From Choanephora cucurbitarum (Eukaryota; Mucoromycota; Mucoromycetes; Mucorales; Choanephoraceae): a DNA stretch of 64,000 nt. A program made the translations under genes and the position numbers. The DNA is taken from assembly GCA_025331435.1 (NCBI GenBank), contig JAIWNI010000008.1, positions 372,001 to 436,000 of the forward strand, in the 5' to 3' direction. Below the pieces are notes generated by a model. The model worked only from the letters and a program-made list of their open reading frames with translations. It had not been told where the DNA came from and ran no database searches. Below, one piece after another: positions 43,871-56,359 of this stretch (within the stretch, counting starts at the first letter, position 1; each line of letters opens with the position of its first letter).

Positions 43871-46610
43871 CTATTCCCAGTTGAAAAAGCGTACCTTAAT
43901 GGCTTGTGTTGCATTTTGTTGATCCGCAACCCTTTTGGTACTTTTTGGTTTAATTTCCATTGCTATTATTGGTTCCTCTGGTTTGCAATTAAAATCCAGT
44001 AAAACAGTATCATTCCATATAAAAAGTGGTTTTTTATGAGCAGTACCACTTGTTGGCTTAATTTGGAGTTGGATTGTCTGACCTTCCATGTCTTCTGTCT
44101 CTGTATAGATACGGAAGCCCATTTTGTCAGAGCGAAGATCGATTCTGATGCCCTTGCTTGATGGTGTCTTAATGTGATAGCCTAGCGAGTACATGCTTGG
44201 ATGTGTACGAATGTCTGTACACCATATAGACTCAATCATCTTTTCGTTTTTCTTGTTGCCGTATTGTCTTGTTGAAGGCGTATGCTTGGCAATGTAATGA
44301 ATCCTATAGATCTTTTCTTGATGATCAAATTGTTCCAGAATGACTTTGCCAGCTACTCGACGAATATAAGGAGGACAGCCATGTGTAGTTAAATAGCTTT
44401 GAACTTGACTGCCTAAACTAGGTAACTGCGTAGTCAGTGTACGCACAATAGCAGGTGGCAAGGGAGTTACGCCACCCAGTTGCAAATGAGCTATTGATGT
44501 AGCTGAAACGCCTATCAGTCGATTGCCAGATCTAATAGGCTTAATGGCCCAGCCAAGCACCACAACCTTGCCTCGGATATGTTGTGTCTTTTCATTTATT
44601 AGGTCATCTTCTACACTAGTAGATGCTATGTAGATAGTGCCAGAAGAGACATCACTATCAATGCTGGTCAAGAGCGAATAGTCTCGACTTTGGATAGGGA
44701 ATACACTTTTAGTTTGCATGTAAACTAAATATTCTTTTTGTGAGAATCGCTCAACGATTCGGCCACTTTCAAAGTGCTCATCCCCTTATAATAAGCAACG
44801 ACGATGTCAATTGAAAAAGACAATCAAAGCTATTTTCATCTCAAGTAGGCTACTTACATATTTTGCGTGCACCAAAACTTTGAATGACTGAACATACCTG
44901 TTCAGGAGTCCAATCACCTTGAAAGATTGTTTCACCTCTCAGGATAGGTAATGGGTATTCTTTTACAGGCTGACTATACATTTTGGTATTATTTTTTTCA
45001 CCTACAAACTTCCATTCTTCCAAAGAGCTCTCCAAGTAGGATTGTAACATCTGCAAACTTTTCTTTCTGGCTAAACGATGTCTGCTTCGAGGATACAGTT
45101 TCGATGTTGTTGTTTGGGGCTTGCTTTTTGATTGCTTTTCCTTCTCTTCTTCTTTTCCTACATCAAAGACAATGGTTTCAGTTTCGTCAATAGGTGACAA
45201 TGGTGAAGAGCGAAGAGATAGTAAGCTTCGATTGACAGAAGAAGGTATAGGATTATGGATCTCTTTGGCTTCATCTTCTGCTGCATAAGAAGCCAGGGAA
45301 TCAATCGATTGATTTCCTTCTAACGAGGAAATACGTGGAGGCGGGTTTTTTACCATAGCATTTAAGTTTCTTCGTGATTCATAAGAAGACATGCTGTTGG
45401 TAGTAGGATTTGTTTTGAGTGATGATGATTCATTAGCGGTATTTTTTGATGTTGAAGATAAATTAGAGATAGTATTATTAGAAACAGTAGTAGTAAAAGA
45501 GATATCGGGAAATCCAGACTGTGTTGACGTAGAATGATAGGGTATCTTTGCTTGTGATGAACGAATTCGATCTGCTTTTTTGTATAAATAACTGGAAATG
45601 GATGCAATAACAAGTGGTTTTCTTGCCAGAGACTTCTTTGTTAAACCTGGAATCCATCCGTTGATGTTTTCTTGCGTAACATAAGTCACTTTGGTAGACA
45701 CAGGTGATGTGTTTAACTGCTGTAACATCCAGCCTTGAAGCTAGATAAAGAAAAATTAAGGTCTTGGAGATCTTTTGTTTTGAACAAACTAGCATCTATT
45801 TACTTTGATCTGCATTCTATTCTTTCCTGGTTGCTTTGGCACTTGGGGTGTTTCAATACTTGTACAGACAAACACAATTTCTCCATCTGCTGAGCACTCA
45901 ATTTTTTCTACTAATGTAGAATCGTATGGCCTAATATGAACAGAGAGAAAGGTTGTCAGGTTAAGATGGTACAGTCAGTTACGATTTCATTCTACTTTGA
46001 TGTTGCTGTCGCTTTATAAGACTCGTAAGTCAGGGAGGTGGTTTCATTTAGATTTTCGATCAGATTGCCTTCGTCAAATCTTTGTAAGAAGAAGGTTAGA
46101 TACAACCATTAGACGTATACACAAAAAAGAACAAGTTACTTACTGCTCGTCCCATAACTTGCGCATACCAATCACATAAAATACAGATTGAGGTGTAAAG
46201 CCTTCAATAATAGATTCACCTTTAAATAATGCCACTTTTACATTTTTCTGTTGCTGCTGTTGCTTTTGAAGCATATAGACAGTAACACCACTCTTGTGTT
46301 TCAATACTTTTTTCCAATCTTTATCCTTTAGGTGTTGTCGTACTGAAGAGATAGCTTGATCAGCTTGGTTACAATAATAGTTGTGTGAGCTTAACATGTT
46401 TATTGATGCAGGCATTCTCTCCATGACCGGAAGTGAAATGGATGGCATGTGGGGTTGATCCTCATCGTCACTGAAAATGTAACTTGGCTTCAAACTGTAC
46501 TCTGCATCGGATTCTGCTTCTGTCGTAGCAATCCCACTATCTCGATCGAAATAAGCCCGTTTCGTGTCGTCAGGACTGTAAGACGATTGCTTCTTCTTTA
46601 GTTTGTACAT
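43871..46610 (-). CDS. Tandem START-domain lipid-binding protein
   Basis: START domains hold a single lipid or sterol in a cavity and often act at membrane contacts. Four exons are read: from 46610 to about 46142, a short exon near 45930-45800, about 45740-44866, and about 44786-43871. The first START-like unit opens around residue 90 (QHLKDKDWKKVLKHKSGVTV) and includes FKGESIIEGFTPQSVFYVIG with RKLWDEQPYDSTLVEKIE. A Ser/Thr-rich linker of about 190 residues follows. The second unit (LEEWKFVGEKNNTKMYSQPV) repeats the pattern, with RGETIFQGDWTPEQV and, across a splice, ARKIWDEHFESGRIVE. Both units share the KGE/RGE...R-K-(L/I)-WDE spacing, which supports an internal duplication. No membrane segment or signal peptide is visible. 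Confidence 0.82.
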
Positions 46611-48013
46611 AACATAAAAGAAGAAAGGGAAATGGCCAGGACAAGTTAGAGTCTATTTGCCTCTATTGGCAGTGTAACCATTACAATAGATTTTTGTTGT
46701 TTGACAGTCTCTGCAGCTTGGTTGGGCCCTAACACGTGGGGCATAGATTGATATATCTTTGTATTTACCATTTAGAGAAATTCATATGCCATTAAACTGC
46801 CGAGAGTGTTCAGCGTTGATCAAAGAGAGAGACAGAGATTACTCAAAAAGAACCATTTTGTCGATTAGCTTATTGGTTGCTTATCTATAAGCTAGCTATG
46901 TCTAGACCCAACAGACAAGATATCGAAGACTGAAGATAGATTAATAACAACAGGAGAAAGTCATTAGAATAGATTTAACCAATTGATTTGAGACTTCATA
47001 ATATAGTTCCACGATCTCATTTGATTGTTCTACTTGATAAAAAAAAAGGTGCTGTTACAAAGCAAAGTAAGAACGATAGTTAACATTTTAGTAGAAATTT
47101 GACATTGCTTTTTACCACAATGAACATGCATAACAATTTTTTCTTTGACATAATTATAAAACTTCACCTCAAATGATGGTGCATTTTAATTGGCTGTCAA
47201 CTTCCTGCATACAATTATTTTATGTATTTTGGAATTGCTTTTAAAAGCCTACATTCTTGTGAAGTTTTCTTAAAAGTCTTGCTGCATTGACGAAGCTTAA
47301 CCTTAAAAAGAAGACTATGCTCAACAATTGAGTATAGACAAATAAATCAGTTGGAATATCAATTGGTTATTCATTGATATGACAAATATCATATTGGCCA
47401 GGGAAAAAAGAAAGATATATGTTTCGTTCATTTTGATTGATTTCAGTTGCACAAGTTGATGGTAATAAATATGGTCATCAGAATGGCGCACGCTTGTCAT
47501 ATTGTCTTGAGCTACAGTAACCCATACGATCTCAAGTGCTATAGTTTTAAGCAGGCTGTCTTTCCCTTCTTGCGAATCATAGCTGGTCTTTGTTAGCATT
47601 TATTAAAGCAAGAACTCTTTTGTCATTTGTTATAATGTATCAGAATACATTGACTGTTAAGAGTTATATTCTGGAAGAAGAATGATTGTTATTCTCGCTT
47701 TGGTATATATCTTAACTGTCGCTTTCTGCTCCATAAAATTGACAGCCTCAAATTGGAAGACAACTTTATTGACAACAAGTTGTCTTAAATTTCTAAATAT
47801 ATCCAAGCACCGCTCTCAATCTCTCTCTTGATACGTGCATATATTAAAAATTCTTTAAATCAAAAGTCCGTAAGGCTTGGATCGACAAGCCAAGACACGA
47901 AGGATTCTGTTATTGGTTAAGCCTATTTTGAGGACACTTTCATTTTTTTTCCAATATAAATTTAGCTTAATTTTTTTAAGACTGTCATCTTCTTTCTTTA
48001 CTTCATCATCATA
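46611..48013. other. Divergent intergenic region
   Basis: About 1.4 kb between divergent genes (START protein left, phosphomannomutase right), so it should carry both promoters. Minus-strand frames at 47321-47599 and 47855-48049 have no recognisable features. Pyrimidine-rich sequence precedes the start at 48014. Confidence 0.45.
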
Positions 48014-49042
48014 ATGTCTCCTGTCAACGAATTTTCTGATCGCCAACATCCCGACACCGTCGTTCTCTTTGATGTCGATGGTACTTTGACCCCTGCTCGT
48101 GCTGTAAGTAAGATCTTTTTTGAAAGCAACTGTCTTGTTAACACAACTTTCTTTACTCTCAAAGTTTGTCTCTCAAGAAATGAAGGACACTTTGGCCTCT
48201 TTGCGTAAGAAGGCTGTTATTGGTTTTGTCGGTGGCTCCGATATCAGTAAGCAATACGAACAACTCGGTGAATCAAGTAAGTTGAATCAAGATATACATT
48301 GTTCTCTACTCGGTTCTAAATAATGTTTTTCTTTCTGTTCAAAGTTCTTCAGGACTTTGATTTCTGCTTCGCCGAAAACGGTCTCACTGCTTACCGTTTG
48401 GGTAAGCAACTGGCTTCTCAGGTAAGTTTGAAAGATGAGAGACATGTTTTGGGTAATGTTATTTAAACAATACGATAGAGCTTTATTCAATGGATTGGTG
48501 ATGAGGAATACAACAAGCTTGTCAACTTCATTTTGCGTTACATTGCTGACATGGACATTCCTAAAAAGCGGTAAGTATACGGGAAAAACGAGATGGGGGG
48601 GGGGAGAGAAAAAGCAAAGAGAACAATGATCTTACTCTTGCTTTTTAGTGGTACTTTCATTGAATTCCGTAACGGTATGATCAATGTCTCTCCCATTGGC
48701 CGCAACTGTTCAAGAGAAGAACGCAACGAATTTGAAAAATACGATCTTGCTAGAGGTCTTCGTCAAAAGTTTGTTGACGCCCTGAAGAAGGAGTTTTCTC
48801 ATCTCGCTTTGACTTACTCTATTGGTGGTCAAATCTCTTTTGATGTCTTCCCCACTGGTTGGGACAAGACTTACTGTTTGCGTCATGTTAAGGAAGACGG
48901 CTTCAAGAACATTCACTTCTTTGGTGACAAGACCTTTGAAGGAGGTAACGACTTCGAAATTTATACTCACCCCGAAGTCCAAGGCCACAGTGTCAAGTGC
49001 CCTGAAGACACCATGCGTATCCTTGCTGAACTCTTCCCTTAA
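48014..49042 (+). CDS. SEC53: Phosphomannomutase
   Basis: Interconverts mannose-6-phosphate and mannose-1-phosphate, giving GDP-mannose for glycosylation and GPI anchors; cytosolic. Five exons join in frame, with boundaries near 48103/48164, 48275/48345, 48420/48479 and 48571/48649. The HAD-type catalytic motif is [15 protein letters not shown], with both Asp residues in place. Family motifs follow: [77 protein letters not shown] and [20 protein letters not shown]. The product is close to 255 residues, normal for eukaryotic PMM. Confidence 0.96.
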
Positions 49043-49269
49043 TTAAATCATCTATACAATATACATACATGCATAATTTATTTTACAACAAAAAAAAAGC
49101 GTACATAATAAACCCAAAGTGATGTCAACAAAGTCACAGGACAATAACAACAATAAGAAATTCTCGGATCTGTATGCTTCCGATAGTATAAACTACTGTT
49201 TGTTTATTTTTCCCCAACAACTCCCCTCTCTTCTTTCTCTTTTTTCTTCACTCTCTGTACTTTTTCAAA

Positions 49270-50670
49270 ATGACAAGACAGTATGCTTCCTCTGTTTGTA
49301 GTCGCAAAAGTGCAACAAGCGCAAAAAGTGGAAGGTCGTTCTTATCATTAAGTATACCCATTCAGCTCAGCAAGAATGATAAAGATACCTCAAGTGTTAC
49401 CTCTACTGTTTCGAGTAGTATCATGCCGCAATTTATTAGGAAATGGACAAGCAGCAATAAAAAAAAGAATGATTCAGATTCTATGACAACTCGCTCTTCA
49501 ACTTCTTCTATCAATAAGCTAAAACAGTTTATTTTCTTGGGAAAAAAAAGTACACCTCCTACCACTGACGACAGTAACACTTCTTCTCTGCGACTTAGTC
49601 TGGAAGAAGGTGTATCATCCTCTTCGTCGTCAATCACAAATACGTCTTCTTTTGTTCGAAATAGTTATCAGCCAACTGGTATTTTGGCTAACCGAGGTGA
49701 AGATTCAGCTGAAGCAATAGAAGAAAGACAAAGAAGAAGGCATCAACGCCGAGAAAACATACTGAGGCTGCAAAGACAAAAAGCACAAAGGTTCATTCCA
49801 GATACAAAAGATTCCATTGAGTCATCGTCTGAAGATACGTTGCTAACAGATGACGGTTTACCTACCAATTCAGTCCAATTCTTAAAGTCGTCTGACTCTA
49901 GCAACGATGCTTGGGAGAACTACAATCCCCGAATTATGTTCATTGACTCAAGTCCAGTTCCACGATTCCGTAATGTAGCACCACCTCCGCCATCTCCATC
50001 TTATTTGTCTATTTTGATTGATTCACCAAGCAAGGACAGCGACTTACATAGCATCATCAAGAGTCCAGCTTCCGATGAAAGCGAGCCAATTGTTTACGCC
50101 TCTCAAGAGCTTCTACAACCAAAAGATAAATCGGCAGTAATGAACGATGAAGACTGGGAGAGTACGCCATTTTCAGATATTCATGATCAAAGGATGTCGC
50201 AACTAGTAGAGATGCTTCGACCTAAACCACCATCCAAACTTCGGCTGGACTTCTTTCCACCTTTTATTCGAGGTCAAACCTTGAAGTTTTCATTACAAAA
50301 CACAATTCCAGAAGACCATATTATTCTGTTCAAATTTCTAACTAGTAATTCCAATCATAGCAAAGGCCAACCCGAACGTTATTTTATCAGGCCAAGTGCT
50401 GGCAAAATGGGTTCAACTGATCAAACTGATATATTTCTGTTTCTCAATCATATACCTGCTGAAGTTTCTTCAACCGAAGAAGTTGGCAACATACTGAAAG
50501 ACAAAATCATGATTCGCTGGGCTGTCATACAAAGAAACACACAAATTGAAGATTGGGTTAATCAACTACCTGACTCTTCAAGAAGAAAGTGGATTGACAT
50601 GTTAGATGAAGAGTGGCCAGATCAAGTGATGATTCGAATGACCAGAATAAAGATTCACTTTCATATTTAA
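49270..50670 (+). CDS. MSP-domain protein with long disordered N-terminus
   Basis: A single frame of 466 residues. The first roughly 320 residues are Ser/Thr-rich with basic patches (EERQRRRHQRRENILRLQRQ) and a proline stretch (NVAPPPPSPSYLSIL). The C-terminal roughly 130 residues resemble a major-sperm-protein (VAP-type) beta-sandwich: LRLDFFPPFIRGQTLKFSLQ, ILFKFLTSN, ERYFIRPSAGKM, then LKDKIMIRWAVIQ. In VAP proteins this domain binds FFAT motifs at ER contacts. VAPs end in a membrane anchor, which is absent here, so the protein is probably soluble. The family call rests on the strand pattern and the RYFIRPSAG match, so it is good but not certain. It converges on the next gene with only a 45-bp gap. 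Confidence 0.75.
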   Translation: MTRQYASSVCSRKSATSAKSGRSFLSLSIPIQLSKNDKDTSSVTSTVSSSIMPQFIRKWTSSNKKKNDSDSMTTRSSTSSINKLKQFIFLGKKSTPPTTDDSNTSSLRLSLEEGVSSSSSSITNTSSFVRNSYQPTGILANRGEDSAEAIEERQRRRHQRRENILRLQRQKAQRFIPDTKDSIESSSEDTLLTDDGLPTNSVQFLKSSDSSNDAWENYNPRIMFIDSSPVPRFRNVAPPPPSPSYLSILIDSPSKDSDLHSIIKSPASDESEPIVYASQELLQPKDKSAVMNDEDWESTPFSDIHDQRMSQLVEMLRPKPPSKLRLDFFPPFIRGQTLKFSLQNTIPEDHIILFKFLTSNSNHSKGQPERYFIRPSAGKMGSTDQTDIFLFLNHIPAEVSSTEEVGNILKDKIMIRWAVIQRNTQIEDWVNQLPDSSRRKWIDMLDEEWPDQVMIRMTRIKIHFHI

Positions 50671-50715
50671 TCTTTTTTGTTGCTCTTTATTGTTACTATA
50701 GTACAATTACATAAC

Positions 50716-52115
50716 TTAACTAGAAGTTAATTGACGAGGAAGGAGACCACCATGGTTCTTTGTTTGTGTATAGTACAACAGGTTGTTGACAGGAATTTTG
50801 AGTCCAAAATCATTCATTGTGATACGTTCAATAAAATACTTTGCAACAGCTGCTACTCGGCTTCCCTTCTTGACATTGAATGGCCAGCCATAAAATGGAA
50901 CACCAGAGATAGAGCCAACAGCATAATGGGGACCCATAGAGATGACCATGTTGACATGGGCACCTTGGTATGGTAAGAGATCTTGTATTGCCATATTGCT
51001 CAATAGACGTCTTAAGTTTTTAACAAAATGAACTGCTTGCATATGAGCCGTATAAAACATCTTAGGTTCATTGATAGAGCATGCATCGCCTACAGCAAAC
51101 ACATTGTGTGTTCCAGTCACTTGAAGTGTTTCATCCACAATCACTTGCTTCTTTTCGTCTAGCCATGCCTTAGGTAGGAAGTCCGAATTAGGAGTCACAC
51201 CAATGCAGTTGTAGACTAAATCAGTTTCAATCCGTGTATGCGATTTATCAGTTTCAAAGATACGCTTAGGACTCATAGGTTCCTCTTTCTTCTCAGAAGC
51301 ATGCTCGTTCATAATAGAGCGTATAGAAGGAGTAGCATCGATGATTGTTTGAGCCTGTTTTCCAATGCCATTGGGTGCTTTTGACAACACCGTATCATTG
51401 CTGTCAACTAAAACAATTCGCTTGTCAGGCGTACGATAAGCAACCTCTGTGACCAATTCAGCACCAACAGGACCACCACCAATACATAAGATATCTTTAG
51501 CAGCATGAAATTTAGTTCGATGTTGGCGGAGGGATTCAAGGCGTGCATGAGCGTCCATTGTGGAGCTTTCATTGTCTGAAGAGCCAACCTTCCAGGGATC
51601 GGCATAACTGGAGCCAGTACAGATAACCAAGTAATCATAATCGATTGAGCTCTTGTCAGATATTTGAACTTTTTTTTGTCAAAAACAAGGATATATATAT
51701 ATATATATTCATAATAGGAGAGACTGTTTAGCATTGAGTCATCTTCTTTCGCACTATTAATACAACTTACCTTTTTCATCGCCTATGGACTCGACTTTAC
51801 CGAGAACGAAGTCAACTTGATAACTTTTAAGAAAAGGTTCGTAATCAAATGTGATTTCGTCGAAGTGCTTTTCGAACTGTCTATCTGTTGCCTCATATAA
51901 TACTGAACAAAGTCCTGGTGTGTATTCAAAGAAGGACTGGTGTATTTTAGAAAAGCAGAAAAATTACTTTCTCTATTGTATTAAGAGTACATTACTTTAC
52001 TATCCACAAGAGTAATATTGAGATATTCTGTATTAGATAGCTCCATAGCTATAAGTAGTCCTGCAGCTCCTCCTCCTAAAACCACAAGCTTGATGTTTTT
52101 AGTTGATTTAGACAT
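50716..52115 (-). CDS. FSP1/AIFM2-like FAD-dependent NAD(P)H oxidoreductase
   Basis: A pyridine-nucleotide-disulfide-type flavoprotein, closest to AIFM2/FSP1 and fungal AIF-like enzymes that reduce quinones. Three exons (52115-51996, 51936-51771, 51668-50716) give about 412 residues. The N-terminal FAD-binding motif is VVLGGGAAGLLIAMEL, followed by an acidic strand end ITLVDSKSFFEYTPG. Next come YDYLVICTGSSY, the NAD(P)H motif ILCIGGGPVGAELVTEVAYR, then YNCIGVTPNSDFLPKAWL and the second FAD motif NVFAVGDACSI. The start MSKSTKN has no N-myristoylation Gly. The second intron (about 100 nt) carries an (AT)n run. It is a single-domain enzyme with no membrane segment. Confidence 0.9.
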
Positions 52116-52487
52116 GTTGTTGCATTAAAAGAGAGAAACAGAAGAAATTAGATGGCATTGTTCTTTTATAGTAATCAATTTCAATCTCAGCATTTGAAAG
52201 GGTATGTTGCTCATTATGCCATCATCACTTTCTTGTCAAATTGCTGTTGCCATCAGAATTTTGTAGGCAAAAAGAAGATAATGATACAAAGGTGACTTTC
52301 TGATTTTTTTTTATATACTTGAAAGTAGCCTCAAAGAAATAGAGAGATCGTGGCTTGCCTTGTGATACTAAGCGGGCCAGATTCTTATTTAAACATGTCG
52401 CCGTCTCAATTGGACAATTTACCTTTTTGCACAAATAGAGCACTTTCCCTCCTTTTTCATTTCTTTTTTTTTTCTTCTTCACCATCA
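52116..52487. other. Divergent promoter region
   Basis: About 370 bp between the divergent FSP1-like and TTC39-like genes. The last 60 bases are T/C-rich, leading into the ATG at 52488. No gene is seen. Confidence 0.45.
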
Positions 52488-55400
52488 TGGCAAAGAACAA
52501 GGGATCGCTTAGCAAAAAAAGTCCTTGGAAAGCAATTCAAAAAAAGATCAAACCAGAGCGTCCTGCTTCTATAAATTCACAAGAATCGCACCAAACAATT
52601 AGTTCCGCCGAAATAAATGATGAAAAACCAAAGGTAAAACAAAGGTAGCCTAAGAGTAAACACTAGGGCTGCACATGTTTTGTGCAAACCGTACTGATAG
52701 ATATCAATAGCCTCAAGAAATGATACATTCGTCTCGGTCTTCAGCAGCCTCTAATGATCTTTTTGAAGATGCTCTTAGTCTGAAAGAGGATCCATCAAAA
52801 AACGAAGAGAGCCACCATTCCCAAAAAGACGTAGAGTCCAGAACGGTAGAGCCTGAAGAAGATATGTCTGTAGAAGAAGCATCAAAGGAGCCAGAGCCAA
52901 CCAGAATGTCTTTGATTTTGCCTGCTTTACAGAGTTATGAAACCTCTGATGATGACAGTGGCGAAGAAGAAAGAGAAGAAGAAAAGAAGAACACTTTTGT
53001 AGTAAAGCAAGTGGACGGGCAAGAAAAGACGAAAGATAAAGACCACTCGAGTCCCTTGAGACAGACAGAGCCGTCTTCGATAGCTGAAGTTGAGGCACTC
53101 GGGATTGCCTCTCCGCCTTCTCCCTCACGACTTTCCAAGCCAATTACGTACGAGCCTATACCGACCGAAAGAACACGAGTGTCAACAAATGAAATTAAAG
53201 AGACAGATCAGAATCACACAGTGCAATCGAATCATGTTACTCAAGATGAGCCAGAAGAACAAACAAATATACCAAATAGCCCATTACCTACTGCAGATTT
53301 ATCCAAGAACGAACTAAAGATAACGGAGGCAGATCAAAAACAGCCTGTCTTGGCTGAAAGACAAAATGTGGCGGACGAGCAGATTGATTTAAAGACAGTA
53401 TTAGCTGAATCTGTTTTGAGTGAGGAAAATACGACACCTGCTGTAGATGAAAAACAGGCTATTCAAGAGCCAAAGGGCGATGCAAACGCTTTTGCTGTCA
53501 TTGAGGTAAAAAATGATACAATTGAAGAAGAGGCTCAGAAGGACGAATCAGGCAGTGCTGAAGCTATCGAGGACAAGAGCGAAGAAACTGAACAGAAAGA
53601 GGAAAGGGATGAATCGATTGTTGCACAGCATTTAGCTGCTATCTTACCTGCTGTAGAAGAGTCAGTAAGGGCAATTTCAGAAGAACAATCGAAACTACCA
53701 AAACCGACAAAGAGAAATAGCCAGAGATCAGAGGAAGAAGAGCAGCAGCGTGCAAGCCGTAGCAGAGAATATGAACGATCGATTGAAGATCCAATCGATT
53801 TAGATTTGTTTAAAGACAACACTATTGTGATTCAAGCCATTGATCCAAAAGATATTCCCGCAAACAACTTAAAGCCCCATGAACAAGAAGCAGCTGGTAA
53901 TTTTCAAAGAAGCAAAAGAAAAAATAGTGAAAGAGAAAGCGAGAGGGAAGCTAACATATTTGTATCTGTTTTAGATGAACCCATAAGAAAAGCTATGGAT
54001 TTGCTGTTTGACAATAAGTTTATGAAAGCAAAGTCCATCTTTCAGACTAAGGCAAGCATGTAAGATCAAGATTGACTTTGTTTAAGCGCCAGAACTAACC
54101 AATTAATTTGACACTGATAGCGACCCTTTACATGCATTAGGACTTGGATCTATGGCATTTATTAAAGGTGAGTACTTATCCTTATTTATGAATCTCTGTT
54201 TCAAGATATTAGCACGATTCTAACATGTCTTATATGATTTAGCTATCATGGTACAGTGGTTTCGTCTTGTTGCATCTAATGATCTAGTTTTGTATTTACG
54301 TTTCATGTAGACATATTATGACAGTGACTTTGAGGTTGCTATGGAAGCTTTGACTACAGCTTATACAATTGCAAAGACTCAAATAGACAACACATCATTC
54401 AAGAAGCCATTCAAGAGTGCAGTCAGCCAATACTTTAGTACATTAGTTTCCACCAATACAGGATTGCCCAGCAATCCACCATCATTTTCTATGCCAAACA
54501 GCAGTGGCGGCCTATCAGATCCTAGTGCTTTCTTGCCTAATGGTGTACTTAGAGCGCATGTTATAAAGGCCGAATGTTGTTTGTTGATGGGAATTCTTCA
54601 GATGGCACAAGAGAGTGTTGTGGGTTACATCAAATGTGGACTGAACATTAGAAGAGGTAATGCTGTTTTTTTAGCATACATCTAGATTGTTTAGTCTCAC
54701 CACACATATTTTATTTCTTGGGTTAAAGCTTACCACAGTTACAGTATTGTATGGCAAGAATACAAAAAGATGGGTCAAGAATATACTAAATATATGGATC
54801 CCGACACAGTATCTGCTATTCAATTTGGTATTGGCTCTGTCCATCTAATTCTGTCGTCCATGCCACCAAAGGTTTTAAAGACTGTTTCTGTTTTGGGTTG
54901 GAAGAGCGATAAGCAATTAGGTTTTGCTTTATTGAAACTATGTCTCGAAGGTCAAGGCATCCGTGCTCCTTTAGCATCACTCACGTAAGTCGTCTATAAA
55001 AGATAAACAAAACAAATCACCTGACATTGCTTTCTATCTGTAGTTTATTGGCATACTATTCAATTCTAACTTCTTTTGCTCCACAACTGTATACCAAAGA
55101 AATGATGACACCGGCCATTGAATGTCTTTTGAATGCACAAAAGAGCCATCCCAATTCCTGTTTCTTCTTATTTTTTGCTGCAAGGATTGCTCGTGTGGCA
55201 AAAAACATACCTCTCTCAACACAATCATTTACATTTTCAGCTGAATCCAGTCGAGGTGAATGGGCAGAAGTGGCCATGAAGCAAATGTCTGATTACGAAA
55301 TTGGCTTCAACTTAATACTTCAACTGAAGTGGGAACAGGCTTTAGTATACTTCGAGAAACTGAGTGGAGAAAAATACTGGTCTGTGACCTTCTCAAAATA

Positions 55401-56196
55401 TCTTGAGGGTGCCTGTTATGAAATGATGGGACTTCGTACAGAAGCTATTCTAGCATTTGCTCAAGTTCCTGAGTTGGCAAAATCTCAACAAAACCAAAAG
55501 GCAACCTATATTGATGCTTATGTATTGAAGAAGGTCAAGTTTTTTCAACAGAAGGGCTATCAAGATATGGACTTTAGTTTGCCGGGATTAGAGGTTATGT
55601 TGGTCATGAATGCATTTGAACATATAGAGCCAGAGGCACTAGAGAAATGTCTTGTTCAAGTTGAACATACACTTGGACTTATTTATGAAAGAGAAAAAGT
55701 GGAATACAATATTCGACTGAAGGAATTGGTACCCTCTACAGCACCACCCGACTACTACGATCAACGAGCTGTTTTGCTTTTAACCAAAGCATCTATCTTG
55801 AATTCATTGGGTCGCTATGATCAAACAATTTCTCATCTCAACTGGATTTTGGACCACAGAGATCAAATCAAGAACGAAACTTGGGTTGTACCATTCACAT
55901 ATTGGGGTAAGATAGCAAGTATCATTTAGAGAAAGAATATCGCCTTAACTTCTTGCTTCTATTTTCTTAAATTAGAATCCGGCGTAACAAGTTGGGGATT
56001 GAACAATTATCACAAGAGTAGAAAATTATGGCAATTGGCCATGACATGCTCTAAATACGACTTCGAGTATCGTATGACAGTAAGACTAAGTCTTGCTTTA
56101 AGTAAATGTGACGAAATGGGCATACCTCCTGTTGACGAAAAAGAGTTAAAAGGATCTTCAACAAATAGTCGCAAGCGAATGCCTTTAATTTCTTAG
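52488..56196 (+). CDS. Iml2/TTC39-family TPR protein with acidic N-terminus
   Basis: Iml2 (yeast) and TTC39 proteins act in lipid-droplet and protein-inclusion biology. The first exon is 52488-52633 (MAKNKGSLSKKSPWKAIQKK), outside the main frame, and joins 52711-54059. The N-terminal roughly 470 residues are acidic, Glu/Lys-rich and probably disordered. The conserved part begins IRKAMDLLFDNKFMKAKSIF and passes through 54121-54167, an 8-base microexon at 54243-54250, and an exon from 54311. It includes FGIGSVHLILSSMPPKVLK, WKSDKQLGFALLKLCLEGQG, FFLFFAARIARVAKN and TYWESGVTSWGLNNYHKSRK, all Iml2/TTC39-like. The final exon ends MPLIS. No signal peptide is present. The family call is firm; the acidic N-terminus is much longer than in animal TTC39. 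Confidence 0.88.
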
Positions 56197-56359
56197 TGCA
56201 TTTTTGTTTAATGCCAGCATTCAAATAAAGTTTTATGCATTGACGTAAAGTCAATCAATTTAGCAAACAAAAAGTCACATTTATGCAGTTCAAAAAGGTT
56301 CTCCCTTTCTCCAAAAAGGATTATTTTCTTCTTTTTAACTTTTTTTCTAAAACTACAAA

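Noticed and set aside
51690..51710. (AT)n run as a possible regulatory or origin element
   Set aside because: It lies in the middle of intron 2 of the FSP1-like gene, and similar short AT runs occur elsewhere in the window.
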